Shown here: one piece after another, positions 11,718 to 24,100 of the stretch
Numbering within the stretch: position 1 is the stretch's first letter
Layout: every line of letters begins with the position of its first letter
Assembly (NCBI GenBank): GCA_020205615.1
Contig: CM035168.1
Span: 126,676,795 to 126,740,794 of the forward strand
DNA length: 64,000 bases
From: Panax quinquefolius
Lineage: Eukaryota; Streptophyta; Magnoliopsida; Apiales; Araliaceae
Direction: 5' to 3'
Notes under the pieces: generated by a model
What the model was told of the DNA's origin: nothing
The model's input: the letters and a program-made list of their open reading frames with translations, nothing else
The model's database searches: none
Made by a program: the position numbers and the translations under genes

Positions 11718-12409
11718 TTTGTAAGACCCAAATTTTTATAAATAAAGATGAATTTTCTATAAATATTATTTTTGAATATTATGGAATAAATTTGATATAA
11801 TGTTATAGTTGTGGGTAATATTTATAAATTTTGCAAAAGTAAGCAAGTTGTTATAAAATATTCGTTTGGTTTGGGAATATTCTTTTTGCTTGGGAATATT
11901 CGTGACGACTACTCAATCGATGGTGGACCCCTAACGGAAGTATTGTCGTAGTTAGAAAAACGACAAAATTATCTTTCTATAAAAATAACGGCGGAGGTGT
12001 TACCGTTAAACCGTTGAACTACCCGGTGGTAAAAGTACAAGAATACGCATGGTTGCATAGATAAGAGTACACCAGATTGATTATTGATGCTTTACGTGAG
12101 AAGTCACTCACCATTTATGCTCAATTATTGCTACAAGATAATTCTTGATCATATCTCTTATATTATTGATTCAATTATTGTCACAAGATCATCATCGTAT
12201 AATATGTTATAGTATTAAATTATTAATTGAGACGACAAGTTATAAATGATTAATAATTGTTGAAAGATTAAATATGTGTTGATTAAAATAAATGATTTGT
12301 GGTAATATTTATTCAATCCTTGATGTATATAAAGAGTCATTATATGAGACGTTTGTGGTAAGTTTGATTATTTTATGGGGGCCCATATGTCATCATCTAA
12401 GAGTCTCTT

Positions 12410-12610
12410 CAATCAATAGTATTTACCTTTATGAATAGTAATTACCTTATCAATAGTAATTACCTTCAAATCGAATAGTAATTACCTTCGTCAATAGTAT
12501 TTACCTTCGTCAATAGTATTTACCTTTGTGAATAGTAATTACCTTTGTGAATAGTAATTACCTTTGTGAATAGTAATTACCTTCACAATAGTAATTACCC
12601 CTTCGCAAAT
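12410..12610 (+). repeat. Minisatellite, B 3' LTR copy
   Basis: About nine to ten units of 'gaatagtaattacctttgt'. Copy number and sequence differ slightly from the 5' LTR array, as expected for replication slippage after insertion. Confidence 0.8.
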
Positions 12611-12952
12611 GAAATAGTAGTTGTCCCTTCAATATTACCAAGAGTTAACTCGCCTCTTCGATGTTCCAAGGGTTAATTACCCCTTTCATGAAATAGTAGT
12701 TGTCTCTTTAATATTACCAAGAGTCATTTTGACCCTTCGTTAAAGCACCAAGAGCCACCCTCGCTTTTTCTATAAATAGAAAGCTCATTCCTTCATTATT
12801 TATTTAATTATCAAATTCATTGAAACTATAGAGAGAAAGAAGAAAAGTATTTTCGCTACTTCACTTTTCCAATATTCAGTTTTCTAAGGTAAGGGATATT
12901 ATTTGTTGTATCCGTAAGGGTGTTATTCTTTCTTATTCATGAAGAGAACTTC

Positions 12953-13450
12953 GTTATTCCATTCTTTATTATTCTATTGGAATAACTCAGATACGCCAGA
13001 TACCCTATACTTGGTGAAATTCCTCTCGTTATTCCATTCTTTATTATTCATTGAAATAACTGTATCACGCAGCATACCCTATATATAATAATCAGATACG
13101 TGGTTTACCCTATACTTGGTGACATTATTCTATTATTCATTGGAACATCTTGTCGTGTGTTTTACATTGGACTCGGTTAAAATCTTTATTATTATTCGTT
13201 GGAACATCCTGCATCGTGTGTTTTACACGGGACCGATTAAAATCTTTATCATTACGTTGGAATATCCTATCGTGTGTTTTACACCGGGATCTGGTTCCAT
13301 CTTTATTATTCTCGTTGGAACATCCCGTCGATGTGAATTTCAATTCGACTCGGTTTTGTTATTATTATTCTATGGAATAAACTCGCTTCATGCCAAGTAC
13401 CGCATGCATGGTGATTTCTTTGTTATTCCATTCTTTATTATACCCAAATT
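12953..13450 (+). repeat. Leader inverted-repeat array, B 3' LTR
   Basis: Perfect 9-bp stem gttattcca (12953-12961) with tggaataac (12978-12986), then degenerate units matching 6050-6545. Confidence 0.7.
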
Positions 13451-16400
13451 GGTTAAAACTTTGACTTCTATACTCCATGAAATTAGTAGAATATTCTTGA
13501 TATTTGCGTTTCATCCAAAGATCTTTTCATGGAAATATTCTTTCGATCATTCTTGAATTTTACTCTCACAAAGCAATATCATGTCGACAATTTGGACGTT
13601 ATTAGTTCTGAATAAATTAATTCGTGAACTTGTTTTAGTGAATTATTATGTCATTGTCATCATCCTCATGTTATATTATGTTATCTTTCGCTTACGTGCA
13701 TAGATGAACTTAGTATGATTATGACTGGGGATCATTCTTTAAGATAATCATGGCTTGATATAAATGATGTGACAAAAGTCCTCAAAGTGGCTGTAATGCA
13801 AATGATGGATAGTTTTTGGTATGATTATGACCGGGGGTGATTCGGTATAGTCATGACCATTGATAATTTGATGAAAATCCTCGACCGTGGTATGTGGATG
13901 ATTAGATATTGTGGTTTATTCATTAAACCGAGTCTTAGTGATAAAAATTGATGAAAACCTTTTAAAACCTAAAAGATAGTAGACTTTATTTTCTACTTGA
14001 CTCTTTTAATGGATTCGATATTCTCTGCAGATTAAACCGGTTGTCTATTGTATTTTATCGGTTTAACATTGTTGAAGACTATTGATAATTTATTCGCATT
14101 ATCTTAGTTATAATATTTTTCATCGGGCTAGTTGAGCTCACCCTTTCTTTCACCGTTTTCTTCGTGAAATGAGAATATAATTTGGGACGAGTCTGGGAGC
14201 GGAGTAATGGTCCAGAGGATAGCATTAGTAGTCCTCACTATTCGTGAAATAATGTGATAATAATTGTAATGAGGACTCCTTTTGAGTTTGTATAATATCT
14301 AGTAGACAATATTTGTATTCAAACTCATAGTTTATGTCAGATTGTATACCTACGCTTATATTAGTAAGTTGTATTTAAATTACGTACCATGTAAGTGGCG
14401 ACCCAAGATGGGTGATGTATACCTAATTTTGGGGCGTCACATTCTTATTCGATATTTTATTGATTTAATAATTCTTTGCGTTGATATTTTATATTCTTTG
14501 TTGTTTCAATAATTGTCATTACTGCGGTATTTTCATTATCGAAGCAATAATTCATATTATCTGAATAATATTATTAGATAACATTATTGGCAATGTCTAG
14601 AAAGTTACATCTAAGGAGAGGTTTGGTCACCTAATTGCCCACCGAGTGAAGGAGAAATTCTTATGGGAAAGCCCCTCTTCCAGGAACCGCCTCGTTGTCG
14701 ATATTGTGATTACGTAATATTATTTGTGAACAATTAATTATTGATTCATATGATGAGAAAAATATTGATTTTATGTGGATATAGATGGAGAAAATTTTTA
14801 ATGTGACAATTGTTGAAAATTGAAATTTTATCTTTTTACGATAAAATAATTCATTTAAATATATTATTATATTTTAATAATATAATAATGGTGATATTTT
14901 TACAACGAATGTGGGATATATGAGTATACGAGGAGGAAGAGTATTTTTGTTACAATAAATGTTTAAAACATGTTAAACATGTAAATTGGACCCCATTTAT
15001 TGATTTGAAATTTGATTATAGCTTTGTAAAATCGCTTGTTTGTGGATTTTGGTCAATTTTGTTTAGAATTTGTAAAATTTTTCTTCTGTAAAGTTGTAGA
15101 GAATTGAATTTCCTATAAAAAGCCACGAGTTTCGAATTTTCTGACAAAAAGGCTATTTATTGTGAATTATTGAAGTTCAAGCTCAAATAATTGATTTTGG
15201 AAGTTTAAAATAATTTAAATAACAAAAACGTTTTTTTTGTGCAAGTCTTGTGAGGTGGTGTTTTGGTGGTTTGAGGTTTTGAAGCAAAATAAGTGTGCGT
15301 TGGAATAAAAATTATATATATTAATATTTTATTAAATTTTTCGCTTTGGTGTTCTAAACATTTTCCTATAAATAGGGTCTTAGGTTAGAATTGAAAATCA
15401 CACCGTAAGCTGAAGTTTTCTCTCTATATTATCGGCGTATTCTTGTGAGTATTTTGAGTATACTTTGAGTATTGCTATACTGGTGCAAGTTCAAGTCATG
15501 CTTTATATCAGGTGTTTTAACTAAATCTTGATCTTTCGAGGTAAGGAATATTATTTTTTTTCGTAATGATATTATTTCTTCAATATCATTATGTTGAAAT
15601 ATTGATCTGAAGTTTTTATCAAATTTGGAACTTTTGGTGTCGAGAGTTACTTATTCACGTATACGATCTTATTCACGATATCTGATCTTATTCACGAATC
15701 TCAAGACTATTCATCTGAAAAATGAAAAATTTTCTTTTCGTCAAAATATCTATTCGGATACTAGCTTTGATTGTATCCATGTTTTGATCATTCTTGAATT
15801 TTACACCACTATAATTATTTTTGAGGTATTTTTGGACATGGATAAAACAAAGTACGAATCCTTAATCCTTAATCCTTGTCATTTTGTTTCCTTTGGATTC
15901 GTTTCTTTAAAAATATTTTTCATCATCCCCAGTTTTAAATGATGATATTATTGAATATCTTTGGCTTCAGTAGTGCAAAAAGATGAATGATTTCGAAGAA
16001 TATCTTTGGCCCGTAGTGCAAAAGATGAGCAGTGTTTAGATGAACATGACCCGGTGATGAATATCTTTGGCTGTAGTGCAAAGATGAATATTTGATTCGA
16101 GATATATATTGATTGATGTTACGAGGATAAAAGATAGAGCGGTGAACTTTTAAATTCATACATAGAAGATAGTAGTTTGCATTCTCTACTTAACTCTTCT
16201 AATGAATTATTATTTCATTGCGAATATTGATTTAAAATTTGTTGTCTATTGTATTCTATTAGATTTTTCCTGTTGAAGACTAACGGTAATTTGTTGTATA
16301 TTATCTTAGTCATAATATTCTTTATTGGGCTAGTTGAGCTCACCCTTTTCCTTTTTGTTCCATTTTTCTTCTCGGGGAGGCGAGAATATAGCGAGATGCA

Positions 16401-16636
16401 GTCGGGGTATGGAATGAAGGTTCTAGAGAGAGTTGTTTAGTAGTCCTCACCATTTTGTAAAATAATGTATCAATAAATGTGATGAAGATTTATTTGAGTA
16501 TAGATATTGTCTAGAAGATAATATTTGTATTCAAACTCACGATTTCTTGTTGTAATAATAAAGTTGTAGTTTTTTTACGTACCATGTATTGACAACTCGA
16601 GAATGGGTGATGTATACCTATTTTGGGGGCGCCACA

Positions 16637-17690
16637 CAATTCATGCAACATCAAAGAGAGGCGGCTCTCATCCAAAATACAAGTGGAAACTTTGGCAACT
16701 CTCTGGAGATGGCCACCGCCAAAGCAGTTCAAGGAGCTGGGACCATAGGAGTTTTTTGGAGAGCCAAAACCTCTTAAGGTAGAGAGGTGGATTAAGAAGA
16801 TCAACAAGATATTTGATGTCTTGGGTTGCTCCGAGGTGAAAAAGGTTCCCTTCGCCACCTTCATGTTGCGGCCAGAGGCAGATTACTGTGGGAATTTGTA
16901 AAGCGTACCCAACTTGCCGCACTGAAGATGTCTTGGGAGAAGTTTTAAGAACTGTTCAACGACAAGTACTTTTCCGAAAGTATCCGTCATATGAAAGAGG
17001 TAGAGTTCATTAAACTGGAGCAAAACAACATGACCGTGTCACAGTACGGAGCCAAGTTTGTCGAGCTGTCCCGGTTTGCATCCCATTTGGTTGATAATGA
17101 GGAGAGAATGACGCGAATGTTTCTAAGAGGTTTGAAACCCGAGATACGTCAATATCTTATCTCTCATAAACCGTGTTTATATTCAGATGTTGTTAATAGG
17201 GCTCGATTATTGAACGGATAACGAGTCAACCCAACCAAAAGAAAGCGGTAGATAAAATGATAATACCGGTTAGAAGCGATCATCGAGCGGTGATGACAAG
17301 CGTGGAGGAATCAAAGATGCGAAATGGTAACCACTTTGTGGTAATCGTAGGCCAAAACAATAAGAATGGACATTTCAAGAAGAGGAGATTCAACAATGAT
17401 GGAAAGACGCGTCGACCAAAGACCGTTGTGAAGGAAGGAGAAGCGACCACCTATTATATGCTTCAAATGTGGAGGGAGGACACATTAGTCCAAACCGTCG
17501 ACGTCAGTCAAAGCATGTTATAATTGTGGAAAAGAAGGTCACCTAGCCCGATTTTGTCGTTCACTGAAGACAATTTCAGCTAGGATAGAGGCACCAATGG
17601 TCAGTCCCGGAAAAGTCAAATTTGGTAGTCTGAGGAGAAGCGTTTGTTGTGACCTCCCAGAAAGTAAGGAACCCGAACGAGGTCATCACG
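16637..17690 (+). pseudogene. Element A gag, C-terminal part
   Basis: Resumes the gag frame interrupted at 4380, after the duplicated caatt. The Gag core is visible at 16991-17221 ('GLKPEIRQYLISHKPC' near 17134). The zinc knuckle 'CYNCGKEGHLARFC' lies at about 17516-17557, preceded by a frameshifted first knuckle near 17463. Frame breaks near 16740, 16950, 17221 and 17450 show it is dead. No restored reading is attempted. Confidence 0.8.
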
Positions 17691-18230
17691 GGTAAGCTTA
17701 TTTATCATAAACTCTAGCAAAGTCTATACCTTATTTGATACCGGTTCTACCCATTCTTTTATTTCTCCTACTTGCGCTCAACGTTTAAATTTGACTCCGG
17801 AGAAATTGGACTTTAGCTTATCTGTTGAAACTCCATTGAGAGAAACCTTCATTACATCCACTGTTTATAAGTCTTGTTTAGTTCAAATCAGTACCCTCAC
17901 ATTACCTGTTGATCTTATTTCATTGAAAATACTTGCATTTGATGTGATTTTAGGGATTGATTGGTTAACTACTCATCATGCAAAAATTGATTATTTTCTT
18001 AAAGTTGTTAGCTTTCATATTCCTAACCAACCTATTATGCGAATTCAAGCAACCAAACCATTAAAATCAATCATTATCATCTCAAGCTATAAAGCTATTC
18101 GTTTATTGAAAAACGGATGTCAAGCTTTCTTAGCTCATGTCACGGATCTAAATAAAAATACGACAGTTTTGAATGATATTTCTATTGTTAATGAATTTCT
18201 TGACGTATTCCCTGAAGAACTTTTTGGCCT
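17691..18230 (+). pseudogene. Element A protease domain
   Basis: The aspartic protease active site DTGSTHSF is intact (about 17737-17760), followed by '[20 protein letters not shown]' near 17938. From 17791 onward the frame is open into RT. The catalytic triad is intact here, in contrast to element B. Confidence 0.8.
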
Positions 18231-18870
18231 ACCCTCAGAGCGTGAAATTGAATTTTGTATCGACTTTGAACCCGGTACAAAACCTATTTCCAAAGCCCCA
18301 TATCGAATGGCTCCTATTGAACTTCAGGAGTTAAAGACCCAACTGCAGGAATTGTTAGACATCGGTTTCATTCGTCCTAGTACGTCTCCTTGGAGTGCTC
18401 CTGTTCATTTTATGAAAAAGAAAGATGGGAGTATGCGACATTGTATTGATTATCGGGAGTTAAACCATGTCACCATAAAAAATAAGTACCCATTGCCACG
18501 TATTGATGACCTGTTTGACCAGTTACAAGGAGCCAAATTCTTTTCAAAGATTGATCTTCGTTCCGGTTATCACCAATTGAAGATTAAAACCGATGACATT
18601 CCAAAGACGACTTTCAGAACTCGGTGCGGGCATTATGAATTCTAGTCATGTCTTTTGGATTGACTAAAGCTCCTCTTTGCCTTCATGGATATGATGAACC
18701 GAGTATTCAAGGAATATTTGGATCACTTTGTGGTCGTCTTCATTGATGACATCCTTATTTATTCCAAAAGCCGTGAAGATCATGAGCAACACTTGAGGTC
18801 GATACTCAAAAGCTTCGTGAATATAAGCTTTATGCCAAGTTGAAGAAATGCAAGTTACGGCTTGAGAAGT
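18231..18870 (+). pseudogene. Element A reverse transcriptase domain
   Basis: Motifs in order: '[12 protein letters not shown]' (about 18301), '[20 protein letters not shown]' (about 18370), '[14 protein letters not shown]' (about 18484) and '[18 protein letters not shown]' with its catalytic Asp (about 18545). The catalytic pair motif [10 protein letters not shown] lies at 18739-18768. The frame breaks at about 18645, so the two parts are out of register. The domain is of typical Ty3/gypsy type. Confidence 0.88.
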
Positions 18871-19500
18871 AGCATTCCTTGGGCACGTGGTGTCAAGTCA
18901 TGGAATATCTGTTGACCCAAAGAAAGATTGAAGCTATTCAAAGGGGGAGCAACCTAAATCGATGGATCGAAATCGTAGCTTTCTCGAGCCATTTGGTTAT
19001 TATCGAGATTCGTAGAAGGTTTTCTCGAATCGCTACTCCCTTAACTCAGCTAACTCGGAAAGATACAAAATTTGGTTAGAGCGAGGAATGTGAGAAGAGT
19101 TTTCAAGAACTCAAGAGGAGACTCATTTCAGTACCTGTTCTGACAATACCATCTGGATCGGAGGGATCTACAGTGATGCTTCGGGCAAAGGGTTAGGTTG
19201 TGTTCTCATGCAACATGGGAAAGTCATAGCCTATGCCTCACGACAACTCAAAGAATATAAAAGGAATTATCCTACTCGTGATCTAGAGTTGGCAGCAGTC
19301 GTTTTTGCACTAAAGATTTGGAGGCATTATTTGTATGGGGAGAAAGTGGAGATCTTTACGGATCATAAAAGCCTCAAATATTTCTTCACTCAAAAGGAAC
19401 TCAACATGCGACATCGACGTTGGCTTGAACTGTTGAAAGATTATAATCATACCATCCAATACCATCTCGAAAAGCGAGCGTGGTAGGCGACGCGTTAAGT
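18870..19500 (+). pseudogene. Element A RNase H domain
   Basis: '[20 protein letters not shown]' (about 19216) and '[19 protein letters not shown]' (about 19351) are the conserved RNase H segments after RT. A TAG at 19077 stands where the family normally has Trp before 'SEECEKSF'. A frame change near 19490 separates this domain from integrase. Confidence 0.8.
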
Positions 19501-19599
19501 AGAAGATCATATCTTGCACGAGTGCGATATTATTATACGAAAGGCCCATTTTGTATGACTTGCAAAGGATGGAGATAGAGATAAAGACCTGGGGACCCA

Positions 19600-20800
19600 T
19601 GTGATGATGGCGAATATACTGAGTAGAAATGACTTTAATCGATAAGGTTAAAGGCGCTCAAGCTTCTGCACTGGAGGCGATGTATATGAGAAAGAAAGTG
19701 CAAGAAGGTGCTATGCCGGAAGCAAGAATCGATGATGAAGGAATACTTCGAGTCAACTCCAGACTTTGTGTTCTTAACGACCCTGAGTTAAAGTATAAAA
19801 TCATAATGGAGTCGCACAACACACCATTTACAATCCATCCTGGGAGTACCAAAATGTATCGTGATCTTCGACATACATTTTAGTGGAGCAATATGAAGAG
19901 AGAGAGCGGGGTTTATCTCAAGGTGTCTAACTTGTCAACGAGTCGGCAAGCGGAGCATTAAGTGCCAAAAGGTCCATTGCAACCACTTAAAATTCCGAAT
20001 GGAAGTGGGGAGCACATTACCATGGATTTCGTTCTTTGGTCTTCCCAAGGTTTCTCAAGGCGTATATGCGCGATTTGGGTCATTGTTGATAGATTGACCA
20101 AGTCTGCGCTCATTTCTTACTGACATAATCGAAACGTATACACTTGAACGTCTTGCTAGTATGTATATAAATGAGATTGTAAGATTGCATGGTATGCCAT
20201 TATCCATAGTTTCTGATCGAAACCCAAGATTCACTTCAAGATTTTGGGTTAGTTTGCAAAAAGCTATGGGCACAGATTTACGATTTAGTTCCGCATATCA
20301 TCCTCAGACGGATGGACAATCGGAGAGGACTATTCAAACTCTTGAAGATTTATTAAGACTCTGTGTCCTTAACTTCAAGGGAAGTTAGGACAAGTTCTTA
20401 CCATTGGTGGAGTTTTTCTACAACAACAGTTATCAAGCAAGTATTGACATGGCTCAATTCGAGGCGTTGTATGGAAGAAAGTGTCGTTCTCCAGTATGTT
20501 GGGATGAAGTGGGTGAAATAACGTTGTTGGGACCGGATTTGATACGTATGACTACGGAAAAGATTCAAACAATCCGACAACGTATAAAAACCTCACAAGA
20601 TCGACAAAAGAGTTATGCTGATCTTCATCGAAAGGACGTGGAATTCGATATTGGAGATCGTGTCTTTATTACGTGTTGCTCCATGGAAAGGAGTTACGAG
20701 ATTTGGAAAGAGAGGAAAGCTCAATCCTCGATTCATTGGCCCATTTTTAATCCTCGATCGAGTAGGAACTATGGCGTATAGACTCGTTTTACCGCCAAGT
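19600..20800 (+). pseudogene. Element A integrase domain
   Basis: The zinc-binding part is seen in 'SHNTPFTIHPGSTKMYRDLR' (about 19813) and a CLTC pair at 19924-19935. The catalytic core has Asp in VDRLTKSA (about 20085), Asp in SDRNPRFTSRFW (about 20212) and Glu in DGQSERTIQTLED (about 20310), so all three catalytic acids are readable. The GPF module reads '[11 protein letters not shown]' near 20732. TAG codons at 19881 and 20386 replace expected Trp codons, and there are several frame shifts. Confidence 0.85.
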
Positions 20801-21065
20801 ATGTCTCGTGTTCATAACGTTTTTTACATATCTATGTTACGTAAATATGTGGAAGATCAGAACCACATTATTGAATTAGAATCGGACGTGATAGAGGAAG
20901 ATTTAACGTATAAAGGGTTACCTGTTAAAATCTTGGATAAGAAGGATCATATTCTACGCTCCAAGGTTATACCTCAAGTCAAAGTTTTGTGGAGAAACCA
21001 TGACGTGGAAGAAATGACTTAGGAGTTAGAATCTGAGATGAAGTTAAGATATCCTAACCTGTTCA
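20801..21065 (+). pseudogene. Element A chromodomain
   Basis: '[14 protein letters not shown]' (about 20812), then '[20 protein letters not shown]' (about 20922) and [13 protein letters not shown] before a TAG at 21020, where family members have Trp. This is a C-terminal chromodomain, the hallmark of chromoviruses, thought to direct integration to marked chromatin. The frame continues after the stop to about 21065. Confidence 0.82.
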
Positions 21066-21107
21066 ACATACCAGGTACGTACCCTAATTTCGAGGGCGAA
21101 ATTTCAT

Positions 21108-21119
21108 AAGAAGAGGAGG
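21108..21119 (+). promoter_or_regulatory. Polypurine tract of element A
   Basis: aagaagaggagg directly before the 3' LTR at 21121. Confidence 0.75.
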
Positions 21120-21120
21120 T

Positions 21121-24100
21121 TGTAAGACCCCAACTTTTATGAATAAAGATGATTTTTCTATAATTATCATTTTTGAATATTATGGAATGAATTTGTTATA
21201 ATGTTATAGTTGTGGGTAGTATTTATAAATTCTGCAAAGTATGCAAGTTGTTATATTATATTCGATTGGTGAGGAGAATATTCGTTTTAGCGAGAGAATA
21301 TTAAATGACTGTGGCCTTAATCATTGGTGGACTCCACAACAGATTTATTGTCGGATTGAGAAAACGACAAAAATATATTTATGAAAATAACGGCGGAAGT
21401 TTTACCGTTAATATTGTTGAACTACTCGGTAGTAAAAAATGCACAAGAATCTGGCATTGGTTGCATAGTAGCATACGGTATTGATTATTGATGCTTACGT
21501 GAGAAATCACCAGTTATACTCAATTATCACTACGATAATTGTTGCATCATATCTCTCATATTATTGATTCGATTATTGTCACAGTATCATCTGCATAATA
21601 TGTTATTTTATTGAGACGGCAAAATTATTCATATTATTAAATTGTAATATTTACAATGTCTAGAAATTCTGTCAAGGAGAGGTTTGGACACCTAATTGCG
21701 CGCCAATAGGAAGAAATCTTTATTGGAAAGCCCCCTCTTTCTTGGGAACGACCTGGTTGATAAATATTGCGAGTTATAATATTAATGATAAATGTTATTA
21801 AAACTGAAGTTGTGCTCGGAGTTGAATTTGGAGACGCGGACGTGATATTTGAGTCCGGAACGATGAAATTAGTAAAAATAGACTATAAACACAAAAAAAA
21901 AATCAGATTTTACTATTTGGTCAAAAAGTCAACAGTTGACTTTTTTGGGATAAGTCAAACTTCGAAATTTCAAAATTTATATTTTTGATAAAAATAGTTT
22001 CATTGTGTTGGAATTATTTGTGTTAGTGAAAATCGACATTTATTTCGATAAAAATTGATGTCTGGAGGTTATATTGACCAATCGGGTATTTAACAGGATA
22101 AATGAGCAAGTGATTGCTATTATTTCACATGATTATAACTATTTGTTTACATGTGTGTACTATTGATTCACATTCTTGTTACTATTAGGGGAGTTGGTGC
22201 AAGATTGATGATACTTGCATGACTAAGTTAAAAATGGAGGTATAGATGGAGGTACTATACTGTAATTAATTTTTTCACATGTTTAGAACTATTAAATCAC
22301 ATGATTTACTATTGATTCACATGATTTACTATTAGGGGAGGTGGTGCAGGTTTGATAATACTTGGATGACTGAATTAAAAATGAAAGAAAAATTGGAGGT
22401 ATTGTACTGTAATATTCTGAGCCCTAAAACGTGCAATTATCGAAACTATGTTATCCTATAAATCAAAGTTCATTTTTCCTTCATTTCTCACCAATTCACT
22501 AAAGCTTTAGAGCCATTATTATAGAGAGAAATCTATAGAAAGAAAGAAGAAGAGAATTCTGCTACATCTCTACTCCAGTATCCAACTTTATTCTAAGGTA
22601 AGGGATATTATTTGTTGTACCTGTAAGGGGTATTATTTCTTTCTTATTCATGAAGAGAACTTCTGTTATTCCATCCTTTATTATTCTGTTGGAATAACCT
22701 GTTATGCAAAGTACCGCATATATGGTAAAATTCTTACGTTATTCTATTCTTTATTATTATGTTGGAATAACTTTTTTATATGCAATCTTGCATACGTGGT
22801 GAAATTCTTTTATTATTCCGCATTTATTATTTTGTTTGAACATCTTGTGCATGCGTTTTTTGCTTGGGACACGGGTTCTATCTTTATTATTACATTGGAA
22901 TATCCTCTCATGCATGCGTTTTTACTTTGGGACTGGTTAAAATCTATATTATTACATTGGAATATATCACATGCATGCGTTTTTACTGTGGGACACGGTT
23001 AAAATCTTTAGTATTACGTTGAAATATCTCATTCAGGCATTTTACCTTGGGACTGGTTAAAATCTTTATTATTCTATTGGAATAACTGCGTATGCGGTCT
23101 CACCGCGTGTTTAGTAATTTCTTTTGTTATTTCATTCCTTATTATACTCGGTTGGTTAAAGTTTTGACTTTATACTCCATGAAATTAGTAGAATATCCTT
23201 GATATTTGCGGCTTCATCCAAATATCTTTTCATGGAAATATTCTTACGAGCATTCTTGAATTTTACTCTACAAAGAAGTTTCATGTTGACAATTTGGACG
23301 TTATTAGTTCCTGGATATATTAATTTGTGAACTTGTTTTATTGAATTCTTATATCATTGTCATCATCCTCATGTTTATAATTTTTTGAAAGTCATACGTG
23401 GCTTGTAGTGCATAGATGGATTTGGTATGATTATGATGAGGATTATTCGGTATAATCATGGCCGTAATGTTATAAATGATGTGATAAAAGTCCTCATTGG
23501 CTGGCGTAGTAGTGCATTGATGGACGGTTGTTGGCATGATCATGACCATTGATGAATACACGAATGTCTTGGCCCGTAGATGCGTGGATAATTGTGGTCG
23601 TTGATCTTAAAGAATATCCTTGGTAGTAGTAAGCGGGGTGATTCGATGATGTGGATTATTTATTAAAATTTGAGTCCCGTGATAAAAGTGATAAAAACCT
23701 TTTAAATCATAAAAGATAGTAGATTTTATTTCTATAACGACTCTTTTAATGGATTGCTTGTTACCGCAGATTAAACTTGATGTCTATTGTATTTTATCGG
23801 TTTAACATTGTTAAAGACTAATGATAATTTATTCGCATTATCTTGAGTCATAATATTTCTTCTTTGGACTAGTTGAGCTCACCCTTTTGCTTTCATTGTT
23901 CTCTTTAAGAAATGAAACGTGGCGGGGACTAGTCGGGGAGCGGAGTGATGATCCAGGAGGATAGTATTAGTAGTCCTCATTTATTACATTAAATAGTGTG
24001 TGACAATAAATATAATGAGTCCTTATTCTGAGAGTGAATATTGTCTAGAAGACAATATTTGTATTAAAACTCACAGCTCTTTTGTTGTATATTAAAGATT

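Larger units (their letters stand above)
4806..14441 (+). mobile_element. Retrotransposon B: internally deleted Tekay/Del-like element
   Basis: LTRs 4806-7546 and 11720-14441 flank 4.2 kb of internal DNA with primer site, gag, a protease remnant and a polypurine tract, but almost no RT, RNase H or integrase. The rest of the interior is non-coding and includes LTR-like tandem repeats. It sits inside solo LTR C. The flanking 5-mers are ttact (4801-4805) and ttctt (14442-14446), an imperfect duplication at best. It could only have moved with proteins supplied by a relative. Confidence 0.85.
11720..14441 (+). repeat. 3' LTR of element B
   Basis: Aligns with 4806-7546. Ends ttttggggcgtcaca; by comparison with the A and C ends the last base is 14441. 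It contains the minisatellite (12410-12610), a TATA box (12771), aag|gtaagg (12886) and the leader array (12953-13450). Confidence 0.86.
4381..16636 (+). mobile_element. Solo LTR C (about 2.6 kb), itself split by element B
   Basis: Left part 4381-4805 and right part 14442-16636 together form one complete LTR, starting TGTAAGACCCC and ending GCGCCACA, with the 5-bp duplication caatt on both sides. No internal region or second LTR is present, so this is a solo LTR left by recombination between two LTRs. It carries a TATA box (15367), a GAG|GTAAGG motif (15538) and repeated 'ttggctNNagtgcaaaRatga' units at 15960-16090, and it interrupts the gag of element A. Confidence 0.82.

Noticed and set aside
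13116..13556. 146-codon plus-strand frame in the B 3' LTR, and similar frames at 6196-6490
   Set aside because: They translate the leader inverted-repeat array; open frames are a side effect of a stop-poor unit, with no domain.
4801..14446. Exact target duplication for element B
   Set aside because: The flanking 5-mers ttact and ttctt agree at only three positions, so I report it as imperfect instead of forcing a match.
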